Positions 1 to 7,734 of a stretch of DNA of 38,150 bases are shown in pieces. The notes under the pieces are model-generated. The model did not search any database. It was not told the origin of the DNA and worked only from the letters and a program-made list of their open reading frames with translations. The DNA comes from Ignavibacteria bacterium (lineage in GTDB: Bacteria > Bacteroidota > Ignavibacteria > UBA10030 > SZUA-254), in assembly GCA_016178595.1 (NCBI GenBank), contig JACOSY010000016.1, positions 1-38,150 of the forward strand, in the 5' to 3' direction. Numbering within the stretch: position 1 is the stretch's first letter; every line of letters starts with the position of its first letter. Both the position numbers and the translations under genes were made by a program.

Positions 1-76
1 ATCGACAACCCCTGAGCCCGATAGACGGCAATATGATCTCTTTCATCAAGAGACAGTTGATGATACTGTGGTATAG

Positions 77-649
77 GTGCCATACTCCAAGAATAACAAA
101 TTCTCTCCTGGAGTGTTGCACTTCCTTGTAGAACTCATGACATTCGGTATGACAACTTCGGAACAAGAACCAATCAGTGTGGAGGTCGTTGAGCATACAA
201 TCTCCCACCTTGCATCATACCCATCTATCCTTTGCGCCTTGGTTGTCATTGTATCAGCAATCCAGATGATAAGAGCTGGAGTTACGTTGAATCTTGTCGT
301 CCTTTGTATCGGTTCAGTTCTGACGCTTGCTGGAATAATCCTCTATAGTGTATCCATAATTATTTACAGCATTCCCAAGAAGAAAAGTTTCCTTGCCATG
401 CTCATGGCAATCACAGGCTTTCTGCCTTGGATTTTCGGTTCGTATCTGGTCTTCTACAAAGGATTATGGCTGGGGATTTCACTTTTTCAAGAATTTTCTT
501 TTTTGAATCTAATAAAACATATTGGCTTTGTTGGGATTGGCTATGTCATTGTTCTCAAGTTTTACAAGATAACCGAAATCGATCGAGCAATCGCCGAGGG
601 GCAAATCAATATAGCGATTGAAGAATCTCATCGCCGCAACGCCACATAA
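77..649 (+). CDS. Hypothetical multi-spanning membrane protein
   Basis: No family recognised. The 190-residue frame opens with a GTG at 77; ATG codons at 140 and 152 are equally plausible starts, and none has a clear ribosome binding site. The first ~45 residues are polar. After these come about four hydrophobic segments (roughly residues 50-66, 70-95, 105-135 and 145-165), then a short charged tail, so an inner-membrane protein is inferred. Lysine-rich turns (IPKKKS) separate segments. It is followed at 56 nt by another + strand gene and may be co-transcribed with it. Composition is more AT-rich than the conserved genes later in the window, in keeping with an accessory gene. Confidence 0.6.
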   Translation: MPYSKNNKFSPGVLHFLVELMTFGMTTSEQEPISVEVVEHTISHLASYPSILCALVVIVSAIQMIRAGVTLNLVVLCIGSVLTLAGIILYSVSIIIYSIPKKKSFLAMLMAITGFLPWIFGSYLVFYKGLWLGISLFQEFSFLNLIKHIGFVGIGYVIVLKFYKITEIDRAIAEGQINIAIEESHRRNAT

Positions 650-704
650 TGCAAAAAGTAAAGCTAATGTTAGCTGGCATTTGTGACAGCTGGAAATTTT
701 CTGA

Positions 705-1445
705 ATGCTAATCAATCACGACATAAGAGCTATCCTTCCCTCTCTATCATCGGACTTCGATGAATTAGAGAAGCATTACAATCACCTCGAAGAAAGGTTT
801 TATTCTCGTACCATTTCTCGTTCGCAGCAGCAGAAGCCACTCGGCGCAAACTGTGTGAACTATATGTTATCTATCCTAGTTCGTAGCGTCTCCTTATTAG
901 AAGGTCTTGGTACGGCACTGAACAATTACAATGTTTTGCCATCATTCCTAATCGTGCGAGCTCACTATGAGGCAACTGGCGCATTAGCCTTTTTTATTCG
1001 TGAACTCAAGAAATACACAGATCATAGATGTACAGAGTCAGAACTTTTCACCACCGTTCGTAAAATGACATTGGGAATGAAGAAACTACCTGACAGAACT
1101 AATCCTCGTCACTCTCGAGTCCCGCTTATTGACAATGTTCTCGACTACATTGATGAGGCTGATAAGTTCATGAAAAAGAACTTCACTTTGAAGAAGAAGT
1201 CGCCTTTGAGGACGAACTATGACTTCCTCTCGGAGTTTTGTCATCCAAATGCATTCGGTCTGATGATCGGCAGAACAATCAAGGGAAGAGTGATAGAGTA
1301 TGAACGTTCACCGCAACTATCTCAAAAGCATTTGAGCACACTTCTGTCTCACATTCTTCCGAGCTCATCTCTCTTTATCGTTCTGTTCGATCATGCTTGG
1401 AAGATTGTCACGGACAATTTTGAATTACCTGAGTTAGAGAAATGA
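705..1445 (+). CDS. Uncharacterised soluble helical protein
   Basis: A 246-residue, predicted alpha-helical protein without signal peptide or membrane segment. Two patches look like family signatures: RAHYEAT near residues 85-91 and LSEFCHPN in the C-terminal third. A conserved R...YE followed by a later SE..HP is the sort of arrangement seen in uncharacterised families of the DUF5677 type, but I cannot confirm membership. The ATG at 705 lies in an AT-rich leader with no strong ribosome binding site. The gene is followed by an intrinsic terminator at 1538. Function unknown. Confidence 0.7.
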   Translation: MLINHDIRAILPSLSSDFDELEKHYNHLEERFYSRTISRSQQQKPLGANCVNYMLSILVRSVSLLEGLGTALNNYNVLPSFLIVRAHYEATGALAFFIRELKKYTDHRCTESELFTTVRKMTLGMKKLPDRTNPRHSRVPLIDNVLDYIDEADKFMKKNFTLKKKSPLRTNYDFLSEFCHPNAFGLMIGRTIKGRVIEYERSPQLSQKHLSTLLSHILPSSSLFIVLFDHAWKIVTDNFELPELEK

Positions 1446-1537
1446 CTGTCACGCCGAAAACGTTATGTGGCACGTTTTCTCCCGCTGTTCGACAATTAAA
1501 CTATCGAGCAACGCAACAATCGTTTCCACAATATGCG

Positions 1538-1560
1538 CGCCGCCCACGGTGGCGTTTTTG
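1538..1560 (+). terminator. Intrinsic terminator after the 705-1445 gene
   Basis: A 7-bp GC-rich stem (CGCCGCC paired with GGTGGCG, one G-T wobble) closes a CAC loop and is followed directly by TTTTTG and more T-rich sequence. It lies 92 nt after the stop of the upstream gene. It also shows that the longest HicB reading frame, which would begin inside this hairpin at 1533, has its start called too early. Confidence 0.75.
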
Positions 1561-1604
1561 TTATTTTTGTTGTAGCTTGTGTTTTAACGAATCTTTATGA
1601 CCAC

Positions 1605-1611
1605 GAAAGGG
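1605..1611 (+). promoter_or_regulatory. Ribosome binding site that decides the hicB start
   Basis: GAAAGGG ends 8 nt before the ATG at 1620 and only 2 nt before the ATG at 1614, which favours 1620. Confidence 0.6.
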
Positions 1612-1619
1612 TGATGAGT

Positions 1620-1826
1620 ATGCAAAATTTGAAGCACTTTACCGCTATCATTGAACGAGAAGACGATTCCTATGTGGCTCTCTGTCCGGAACTCGACATT
1701 GCCAGTCAAGGAGTGACCGTCGAAGAAGCACGACAAAACCTGAAGGAAGCCCTGGAGTTGTTCTTTGATACTGCTTCCGAGCAGGAAATCCGCGAACGGC
1801 TCCATGAAGAAGACAGTCAACTCTGA
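1620..1826 (+). CDS. Orphan HicB-like antitoxin
   Basis: A 68-residue protein with the HicB partial-RNase-H-like fold pattern: an FTAIIEREDDSYVALCPELD strand-turn-strand opening, then GVTVEEARQNLKEALELFF helix. HicB proteins neutralise HicA mRNA interferases or act as stand-alone regulators. No HicA-like reading frame (a dsRBD-like protein of ~60-80 residues) is visible on either side, and terminators bracket the gene, so it appears to be a solitary unit. No helix-turn-helix or ribbon-helix-helix extension follows the core domain. The start at 1620 is chosen from the GAAAGGG ribosome binding site; a longer frame would begin inside the upstream terminator. Confidence 0.8.
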   Translation: MQNLKHFTAIIEREDDSYVALCPELDIASQGVTVEEARQNLKEALELFFDTASEQEIRERLHEEDSQL

Positions 1827-1842
1827 TAACCTCAAGCTCACG

Positions 1843-1867
1843 TGCGTGTTTTAGCATGCGCATTTTT
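1843..1867 (+). terminator. Probable intrinsic terminator after hicB
   Basis: TGCGTGT pairs with ACATGCGCA-side bases 1856-1862 (seven pairs, two of them G-T wobbles) around a 6-nt loop, followed by five T residues and more T-rich sequence. It starts 16 nt after the hicB stop. Confidence 0.55.
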
Positions 1868-1922
1868 GTTATTCGACTGTTTAACTGTCAAATAACCGAG
1901 GCATAAAGATTGTGATCGAGAC

Positions 1923-2309
1923 ATGAAACTCATGTCATACATTTCAATTCTTGTAGCGTTTACCCTGGGATGCCATGACGATCCTGTTGCACCCGGATCC
2001 ATCCTTATACCAAGTGACCCTGACACCAGACCGATAACTCTGTCAACTCCAAAGCTTTTCCTCGGTGTGGGGATTGAAACCGGAGATTTCAGTTTGTCGT
2101 GGTCTGAGTCCCCGGACGCAACATATTACACCCTGGAATCCGACATGTTACCGTGGTTCTCAATCGCGAAGGTTGTTTATTCTGGTCCGAATCGAACATA
2201 TGAGCTGGGTTACCGATCCGATTATTTGTTCAGTTCCTATTATCGCGTCCGTGCTGAAAGTCGGAATTCACGAAGCAGCTGGAGCGATACACTGAAATTT
2301 CCCGAATGA
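1923..2309 (+). CDS. Small lipoprotein with a fibronectin III-like domain
   Basis: A 128-residue protein. The N-terminus is a lipoprotein signal: a short hydrophobic stretch (YISILVAFTLGC) with a lipobox cysteine near residue 17, then a Pro/Asp-rich linker. Residues ~50-125 show the alternating pattern of a single fibronectin type III-like beta sandwich: FSLSWSESPDATYYTLESD early and YYRVRAESRNSRSSWSDT late, which match the conserved W and Y positions. Predicted to be anchored in a membrane facing away from the cytoplasm. The 3' end overlaps the next frame by 4 nt (ATGA). The role is unknown; such domains usually serve binding. Confidence 0.7.
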   Translation: MKLMSYISILVAFTLGCHDDPVAPGSILIPSDPDTRPITLSTPKLFLGVGIETGDFSLSWSESPDATYYTLESDMLPWFSIAKVVYSGPNRTYELGYRSDYLFSSYYRVRAESRNSRSSWSDTLKFPE

Positions 2310-2581
2310 TAACGCGCAGACGCAGCATATCTCCAACACGGCATACGCTTATCACACATCGACCGCTGCTTCTGATTGCCGTGCTCCTGACAACGCTCTT
2401 CTGCCAGCACGCAGGCGCACAAACCGATACGTTCTATGTTTCGACGAGCGGGAACGACGTCAATGCCGGGACGAAGAGACTCATCCTCGTGAAGCAATCC
2501 ACTAATACTCTCTTTGATCTCCCCAAAGGGATTGCCACAGGAGAATCCGGAAGTAATGTCCCTGCAATCGCGCTGAAATGA
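2306..2581 (+). pseudogene. Truncated start of a secreted beta-helix protein
   Basis: The 91-residue frame has a convincing signal peptide (hydrophobic core PLLLIAVLLTTLFCQHAGAQ) followed by TFYVSTSGNDVNAGTK. That motif is the classic mature N-terminus of right-handed parallel beta-helix / pectate-lyase-like secreted proteins, which are normally several hundred residues long. After GTK the expected continuation is lost and the frame stops ~45 residues later, without any beta-helix repeats. It overlaps the lipoprotein gene by 4 nt, so the first part looks like a genuine operon partner broken by a rearrangement near 2472. Alternatively it is a short secreted peptide in its own right, but the motif argues for truncation. 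Confidence 0.5.
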
Positions 2582-2746
2582 GCGTATTCAGAGAACCGGT
2601 TTCCCCGGGAAGAGAAGTTAGTGAACATCACCGACCATCTTGACAGTCGGAAGGAATTTGGGTAGATTCCGATTGCAATAAACGACATTCGTCATTCACT
2701 GGTTATGTGCCAGCACATTCAAACATCATCTTGAAATGAAAAAACT
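2582..2746 (+). other. Non-coding remnant between the truncated gene and the next CDS
   Basis: No gene recognised. The + strand frame reads on past the stop with isolated stop codons, and a competing frame is open on the - strand across 2434-2688. This suggests decayed coding or repeat DNA rather than an ordinary spacer. Confidence 0.35.
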
Positions 2747-3391
2747 ATGAGCAGCGAAAAGGAATCACACGAGAAACTTGCCGCCGACCTTTTAAAGAAT
2801 TTTCACGATCAATTCGCTGAAAACAAAAAGATGGGAGAACAATTTTTTCTCAAAATTGTCTCCTTTCTTGGTGCCATCGTTGTTGGCTACTCGTATATTT
2901 ACAACAATTTTTCCGGGGACGTCATAGCATTCTCGTTTGTCTCGACCGCATCGGTCATGCTTCTTCTCTTTGGATCGGCCATCGTCACTGTCCTTGCATA
3001 CAGTTTCAAGCGGGACGAATATGTCAACGCCAGGATTCGCAAATACGCCCGGATCATCGGTGACGACAAACCATTCCCCTCCGACTATGACTCCTCTCAT
3101 GCCTTTCGGAAGAGAATCGACAGGCTGTTCTGGATGCCGGACATTTTCTTCATTTTCTTTCTCGTGTTCCCACTTTTTCAGTGGATCATTTTGCTCTCGT
3201 ACTCAATGAAGAGGCAGCTTCAATTTGCCTGCTGCCAACAGAATACGTTTGACACCTGGACAGTAATCATTTCTCTTGCTTCATTGCTTGCATCATTCAT
3301 GATCCTGTTGAGTTTCGGCGGCAAGCTGAAGAGGAGGATCAATGCCTGGGAAAAGGAATTCAAACAACACAATGAACATGCCGGCACTTAA
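2747..3391 (+). CDS. Hypothetical four-helix membrane protein
   Basis: A 214-residue protein arranged as two hairpins of membrane helices: about residues 37-54 and 63-86, then 130-152 and 165-188. A cytoplasmic-looking, charged 40-residue middle section (KRDEYVNARIRKYARIIG) separates them. The N-terminus is a charged amphipathic helix, and the C-terminus is basic (KLKRRINAWEKEF). No catalytic motif is visible. The layout resembles small sensor/effector membrane proteins of the SLATT type, but that is only a shape resemblance. It is convergent with the CDP-alcohol transferase gene, 17 nt away, with no clear terminator between. Confidence 0.65.
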   Translation: MSSEKESHEKLAADLLKNFHDQFAENKKMGEQFFLKIVSFLGAIVVGYSYIYNNFSGDVIAFSFVSTASVMLLLFGSAIVTVLAYSFKRDEYVNARIRKYARIIGDDKPFPSDYDSSHAFRKRIDRLFWMPDIFFIFFLVFPLFQWIILLSYSMKRQLQFACCQQNTFDTWTVIISLASLLASFMILLSFGGKLKRRINAWEKEFKQHNEHAGT

Positions 3392-3408
3392 GAGTCGCTT
3401 GTCCAACA

Positions 3409-4278
3409 TTATTTCACGTTCGCACGAAGCACGAACCTTCGATAGAGAATGCTGCTTGCCCAGATCCCATTCATCAGAATAAGATTGAAGAAGAGATAAT
3501 CATACAGGGCGTTGAGCCACGAGCACACGGCAAGCAGCGTCAGCTCCGTCCCGAACCCCAGCAACCCTGAAAGTCGTAACGCGAACCGATCGCCGTACCA
3601 CACCGGCAACTGCCGTTCGTCGAAGTTTTTTCCCATGCACCACCGGTCGATCCGCTCCATGAGTTTGTCCTGCCAGTTATAGATCAGCACGAAGATTTGC
3701 TGGAGGCGAAACGCGACCGGATCGCCGTAGCGGTCATCTTCCGTAATCTCTTCGATGATCCGATTGAGCGTGTAGCGATTTTCGAGGTGGAGGAATGACG
3801 CTTGATGGTATACGTGGTACGAAACGCGCAGCGTGACGCCAAGCAGTCCGAGGAACCCGAGCAGGATTGTCTCGGAACCCGGATGAGATTGGAATACCAC
3901 AAAAGTAATTGCGGCGAAGACGACAACATCAACGAAAAAGTCGCCGATGGAATCGAGGAATCTCCCCCGACGTGAATACATCTGCTTGGCGCGCGCGAGC
4001 TGACCGTCGGCATCGTCGGTAATGTCCTTCAGCATGATGAACACGCCGCCCAGTGCTATCATTGCCGGCGTGGCAAGCGAGAACGCGCATGCGGATGCAA
4101 TGCCAAGAACGATGGCAGCAACGGTGACCTGATTCGGCGTGATGCGTGTCGGATACAGAAGCCAAACGATTCCCGCCGCGATCGGGCGGAGGAGATAGAT
4201 ATTGATCAACTCGTCGGCGTAGAACGCGTCCGACTTGAGTGTCTGCTTGAAGAATGTTGCGGGACCGGGACGGGGCAT
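3409..4278 (-). CDS. CDP-alcohol phosphatidyltransferase (second of a tandem pair)
   Basis: An integral membrane enzyme of the CDP-alcohol phosphatidyltransferase family, which moves a phospho-substituent from a CDP-linked lipid or alcohol to a hydroxyl acceptor. The full catalytic signature D-x2-D-G-x2-A-R-x8-G-x3-D-x3-D is present in DDADGQLARAKQMYSRRGRF followed by LDSIGD, preceded by the common ITPNQVT motif. Several hydrophobic helices follow. The ATG at 4278 is preferred over a longer frame from 4395: it makes a TAATG junction with the upstream paralogue, and the 39 extra residues overlap that gene without family character. It is 289 residues long, with an extra soluble-looking loop (TEDDRYGDPVAF...) compared with short phosphatidylglycerophosphate synthases. 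The substrate is not predictable from sequence. Confidence 0.85.
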   Translation of the reverse strand: MPRPGPATFFKQTLKSDAFYADELINIYLLRPIAAGIVWLLYPTRITPNQVTVAAIVLGIASACAFSLATPAMIALGGVFIMLKDITDDADGQLARAKQMYSRRGRFLDSIGDFFVDVVVFAAITFVVFQSHPGSETILLGFLGLLGVTLRVSYHVYHQASFLHLENRYTLNRIIEEITEDDRYGDPVAFRLQQIFVLIYNWQDKLMERIDRWCMGKNFDERQLPVWYGDRFALRLSGLLGFGTELTLLAVCSWLNALYDYLFFNLILMNGIWASSILYRRFVLRANVK

Positions 4279-5159
4279 TACTTCACAATAGCAGTTTCCT
4301 GGATGATTGATGCTGCACTTCCGAGTTTGCGATGAATGCGCCGTTGAAGGAGATAGGAAATCAACAGCCACACATTCCCGGCAACGATGATGCACCAGAG
4401 GTACACCTGAACGTTCCCTACAAGTGCGCAGGAAATCAGCAGTGTCCGGTTGGTTGTCGGCCCGAGAAAGCTCCAGAACCGAATCATCATCGCATTCTTC
4501 ATCTTGTACAGTATTGGATCGATAGCTGCGTTCGAGTGTTTTGTGCTTGAGAATTTCTGGAGACCGAGGTAGCGTACGTATACTGAGAGAATTGCAATCC
4601 GGAAACCGCTTCCCCCACTCTGACGGAGCTTTTCAATCTCGTCTGAGAACTGCTTGACTTCCCGTTCGAGGAAATTTTGTTCAGCACGCACGGTCGAGAT
4701 AAATTCGCTCTGGTAGTGATCGAAGAACATCGCATGGAGTGCGCTGCTGATGCCTGCCGCCGCCACCAGCCACCGCGCGCTCGTTCCCGATGCTGCGAGT
4801 CCGGCACCGATCCCCAGAAAGATCGCAACACCGGAGATGTAATCTGCGACGCCATCGACGACGCGACCGAGCAAGGTTCCGCTCTGTTGGAGGCGAGCGA
4901 GCTGGCCATCGGCGCAATCGAGCACGTTCGCAATGGCATACCACAGTGCGCCCCATATCAAGGCAGTCGCAGCACCAAGCGAGAACATCCACGCGGCCAC
5001 GAGACCTGCAATCGCCGAAAGGATGGTGACCTGGTTTGGCGTGATAGGCGTGCGATAGATGAACTTGACGAAGAGAAACGCAAGCGGGCGATAGACGAGA
5101 AGATCGAAGATCTCTTCCGCCTCGGGCATCTTCAATGTACGCTGGTACTCGGCAATCAC
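4278..5159 (-). CDS. CDP-alcohol phosphatidyltransferase (first of a tandem pair)
   Basis: A 293-residue membrane protein with the same complete catalytic signature (DCADGQLARLQQSGTLLGRV followed by VDGVAD) and a TPITPNQVT motif just before the first long membrane helix. It is clearly homologous to the next gene, so the pair arose by duplication or acts as partner enzymes. A charged middle segment of ~35 residues (EREVKQFSDEIEKLRQSG) is predicted coiled coil. Its stop codon overlaps the next start by one base. The gene 5 nt upstream is a small helical protein, and the whole set lies in a five-gene operon with a PP2C phosphatase. Likely role: synthesis of an inositol- or glycerol-type phospholipid head group; this is inference. 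Confidence 0.85.
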   Translation of the reverse strand: MIAEYQRTLKMPEAEEIFDLLVYRPLAFLFVKFIYRTPITPNQVTILSAIAGLVAAWMFSLGAATALIWGALWYAIANVLDCADGQLARLQQSGTLLGRVVDGVADYISGVAIFLGIGAGLAASGTSARWLVAAAGISSALHAMFFDHYQSEFISTVRAEQNFLEREVKQFSDEIEKLRQSGGSGFRIAILSVYVRYLGLQKFSSTKHSNAAIDPILYKMKNAMMIRFWSFLGPTTNRTLLISCALVGNVQVYLWCIIVAGNVWLLISYLLQRRIHRKLGSAASIIQETAIVK

Positions 5160-5163
5160 TACC

Positions 5164-5508
5164 CTACTCCATTCGTTGTCGAATGTAGCTTACAATGATC
5201 TGGGCGTCTTCGATCGGTTGTGTTGTGAAGGGATAGGCAAACCGATCGGATATTTTCGTTGTGAGCCTCACGGCTGCATCGCGCACTTCCCTCGGGAATG
5301 CTGCATCATCCTTCACGCACGAAAGCTGACCGAGCGCATCCTTCCCCCAATCGCTGCGAGGATATTTCGTCATAAGCCACGTGAGCGCCTGTCCTGCGGC
5401 GCGGCGCGCGCAGACACGAGCTTTGCCGGCATTACCGATCTTCAATGCTTCCCGTGCTGTGGCAAGTTCTTTTTCAATTTGCTCGAAATAGTATTCCTTG
5501 TTCGGCAT
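5164..5508 (-). CDS. Small helical hypothetical protein
   Basis: A 114-residue soluble protein, almost entirely predicted helix. The first half contains EKELATAREALKIGNAGKAR and ARRAAGQALTWLMTK, the sort of paired amphipathic helices found in TPR-like and HEPN-like proteins. No catalytic RxxxxH (HEPN RNase) motif is seen. It sits 4 nt after the phosphatase gene's stop and 4 nt before the first CDP-alcohol transferase, so it is certainly co-transcribed with them. Its job may be as a partner or regulator of either neighbour; function unknown. Confidence 0.7.
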   Translation of the reverse strand: MPNKEYYFEQIEKELATAREALKIGNAGKARVCARRAAGQALTWLMTKYPRSDWGKDALGQLSCVKDDAAFPREVRDAAVRLTTKISDRFAYPFTTQPIEDAQIIVSYIRQRME

Positions 5509-5512
5509 ACCG

Positions 5513-6745
5513 TTACAATTTCACACACACAACTGTCACATCATCCTTCAACGCATCCGAGCCCGTATAGTGCCGAACGGAATCGACGATTCTTGAACAA
5601 AGGTCGCTGCCGGTACAATTCTGTTGCTGTGCAATTTGATCTTGCAATCTATCGATCCCAAATTCTTCTCCCTTCGTATTTACTGCTTCAATAATTCCGT
5701 CTGTATACAGCAAGAATGAGTCGCCTGACGAAACCGAGACGCCCGCTTCCATGAACTGCGATGTTTGCTGAAGCCCTAATGCTGGATTAGATGTTCGGAG
5801 TCGGAGATATCGTTGCTCTGCATTGCTACGGAATACCAGTGGCGGATGACCTGCTGTTGCATACGCTGCAGTATGTGTTCGCTCGTCTAACAACAGATAT
5901 GCAAAGGTCACAAACATATGTCTCTCCGACACTTGATAAATCGTCTGATTGAGGTTTTCAAGAACCTTCGCCGGAGAAGTTTCGTGCATGAGCTGGGATC
6001 GAAATGCGCTTTTCGTCATTGCAGAGAGAATACCGGAGCCAACACCATGCCCGGCAACATCTGCAATAGCAACAACAAGCTGATGGTCAGACAGAGGAAT
6101 GATGTCGAAATAATCACCTCCAACTTCAGTCGCAGACGACATCATTCCTGCAACCTTGCACCAAGAATTTTCAAACGTTGTACATGGGATCAACGATTGT
6201 TGGATGTCTCGTGCAATTTTTACTTCAGTTTCCAATCGTGCCCGCTGCTGAACCTCCTTTCGAATGACCTGAATAAATGTCGCATATCCCAAGGCGAGCA
6301 ACGCAATGGCCATCACACCGATAGCGCCGCGCTGCGTATACAGGGCATCGAGTGCTTGTGGAGAGAGTGTGAGCGGCTGTGTGATCGTTTTCAGAGGTTG
6401 CACACTTTGAGGTCCCTGCAAACGGACCCGAAAACCGGCATCATCATCGAATTGAAAACTTGCACCACCAGAATTCAACAACATGATCCCTGTCCAGAAG
6501 GCAACGATGAGAATCGTGATCCACCACCGTTTGCGAGCAAAGAGAATGATACTTGATGCCATCCCTCCCGTTGCAACGGTTTCAATGATGACAAAACTCC
6601 AGGAAAGCAACTTCAGTTCGGATTGCATCAGGATCAACAATGGACCGAGCGTTCCGAACACGAAGAATACCGCCAATGCCAACCGCCGCAGTGCGGGTGG
6701 CTTCATTTCTCTCCAGATGTTAACGGCTTTTGATGTACGTGCCAT
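5513..6745 (-). CDS. Membrane-bound PP2C/SpoIIE-type serine phosphatase
   Basis: A protein phosphatase of the SpoIIE/RsbU (PP2C-like) class, which dephosphorylates serine/threonine on anti-sigma-factor antagonists and similar partner-switching proteins. Residues ~15-90 hold three membrane helices, followed by a ~70-residue extracytoplasmic segment and a fourth helix (GVMAIALLALGYATFI). A linker EVKIARDIQQSLIP then opens the catalytic domain. Metal-site motifs are intact: GGDYFDI, IADVAGHGVGSG, ATAGHPP, LYTDGIIEA and the terminal DDVTVVCVKL. The ATG at 6745 (410 residues) is chosen because it follows the glycosylase stop by 2 nt; an upstream extension would overlap that gene. No kinase or STAS partner is present nearby, so the target is unknown. 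Confidence 0.9.
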   Translation of the reverse strand: MARTSKAVNIWREMKPPALRRLALAVFFVFGTLGPLLILMQSELKLLSWSFVIIETVATGGMASSIILFARKRWWITILIVAFWTGIMLLNSGGASFQFDDDAGFRVRLQGPQSVQPLKTITQPLTLSPQALDALYTQRGAIGVMAIALLALGYATFIQVIRKEVQQRARLETEVKIARDIQQSLIPCTTFENSWCKVAGMMSSATEVGGDYFDIIPLSDHQLVVAIADVAGHGVGSGILSAMTKSAFRSQLMHETSPAKVLENLNQTIYQVSERHMFVTFAYLLLDERTHTAAYATAGHPPLVFRSNAEQRYLRLRTSNPALGLQQTSQFMEAGVSVSSGDSFLLYTDGIIEAVNTKGEEFGIDRLQDQIAQQQNCTGSDLCSRIVDSVRHYTGSDALKDDVTVVCVKL

Positions 6746-6747
6746 GA

Positions 6748-7653
6748 CTAAAATGGAAACTTCTTGTCGTACCAATGCTTGGTTACATCGAGCCAGAAGA
6801 AAAGCCCGCGCCATTTGCCGAACGGCTCGTAGAATCGTTCGATGACTTTATCCGAGGATGTTCGCCCATTCTTGTGAATCTCGAAAAATTTCTTCCGGCA
6901 CCAGCTATCGATACCGAGGTAATCGTACCGTCCGAGCAATTTCAGAATGTTGCCGGCTGCATACGGACCGATGCCCTTCACCGAGCGCACCTCCTCAAAA
7001 AGTTCCTCCGTTGGAAGAGAGCTCGAACGCCAGCTCTCAAGATGTACATCTCCTTTCGCAACACGACGTGAAAGTTCCAGCAAGTACGGCGCGCGATAAC
7101 CCGATCGAATTTCCTTCCGCAAAAAGCTCTCGTTCTTCTCTGCGATTGCCTCGGGTATGGGGAACGTGAAGAGCGATTCATTGACTTGCACACCGAGCTT
7201 CGTGCACAAATTTCCGACCATGATCTCGGTAAGCGCCCAGCTACAGTTGGTCGTACATATCATCTTCACGACATCTTCGAAGACCGTTGGCGCACGCAGC
7301 AACCGGCCGGCGCCAGCTTTGGGAATCCACCGATATTCTTTATGCCTTCTTGCTTCAGTGTAAAATTCCGAATACTCTTCGTCAAAGCGAAGGCATGTCC
7401 GGATGGAAGCACGTATCGCATCACAATCCTTTTTGCCGATTGTCTTGTCGGCAGGCAAGATAATGCTGAGGGAACCCTTCTCATTTTCCCGGATGATCGC
7501 TGCAACAACATGCCCGCCCGGCAGAGTCAGGAGCCTGCGGAGCCGGATGTGTTCTTTCTCGACACGAAAAGGGGGAAGCGAACACCACCCGTGGCTATAG
7601 ATTGTCCGCCAAAAGTTGAAGTGCCTGGGTGTGGGAAGTATGAGAACACGCAT
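6748..7653 (-). CDS. HhH-GPD family DNA glycosylase
   Basis: A base-excision repair glycosylase of the helix-hairpin-helix/GPD superfamily (AlkA/OGG-like), expected to remove damaged bases. The N-terminal ~100 residues form a beta-rich AlkA-like region (RVEKEHIRLRRLLTLPGGHV). The hallmark hairpin VKGIGPYAAGNILKLLGRY is followed by YLGIDSWC, which provides the catalytic aspartate position. No [4Fe-4S] cysteine cluster is seen at the C-terminus. There is no hairpin lysine obvious enough to assert lyase activity. The 301-residue start at ATG 7653 is preferred over a GTG at 7695. It heads a five-gene operon; its link with a phosphatase and lipid enzymes is unexplained. Confidence 0.85.
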   Translation of the reverse strand: MRVLILPTPRHFNFWRTIYSHGWCSLPPFRVEKEHIRLRRLLTLPGGHVVAAIIRENEKGSLSIILPADKTIGKKDCDAIRASIRTCLRFDEEYSEFYTEARRHKEYRWIPKAGAGRLLRAPTVFEDVVKMICTTNCSWALTEIMVGNLCTKLGVQVNESLFTFPIPEAIAEKNESFLRKEIRSGYRAPYLLELSRRVAKGDVHLESWRSSSLPTEELFEEVRSVKGIGPYAAGNILKLLGRYDYLGIDSWCRKKFFEIHKNGRTSSDKVIERFYEPFGKWRGLFFWLDVTKHWYDKKFPF

Positions 7654-7734
7654 TCCTGATTGCGATCGTGTTACGGAATGATTGGCATAACGCACATGGC
7701 GAAAACGATAGGAAGAAACATCGTGCGCCGCAGG

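Noticed and set aside
2434-2688. - strand reading frame of 84 residues
   Set aside because: No start signal, no family and it overlaps the truncated beta-helix gene; left as unexplained DNA.
1-3400. Prophage or defence island
   Set aside because: Accessory-like and AT-rich, but no integrase, phage structural gene, nuclease or known defence domain could be recognised.
4278-4395. Longer N-terminus for the second CDP-alcohol transferase
   Set aside because: The extension overlaps the upstream paralogue, lacks family similarity and ignores the TAATG junction.
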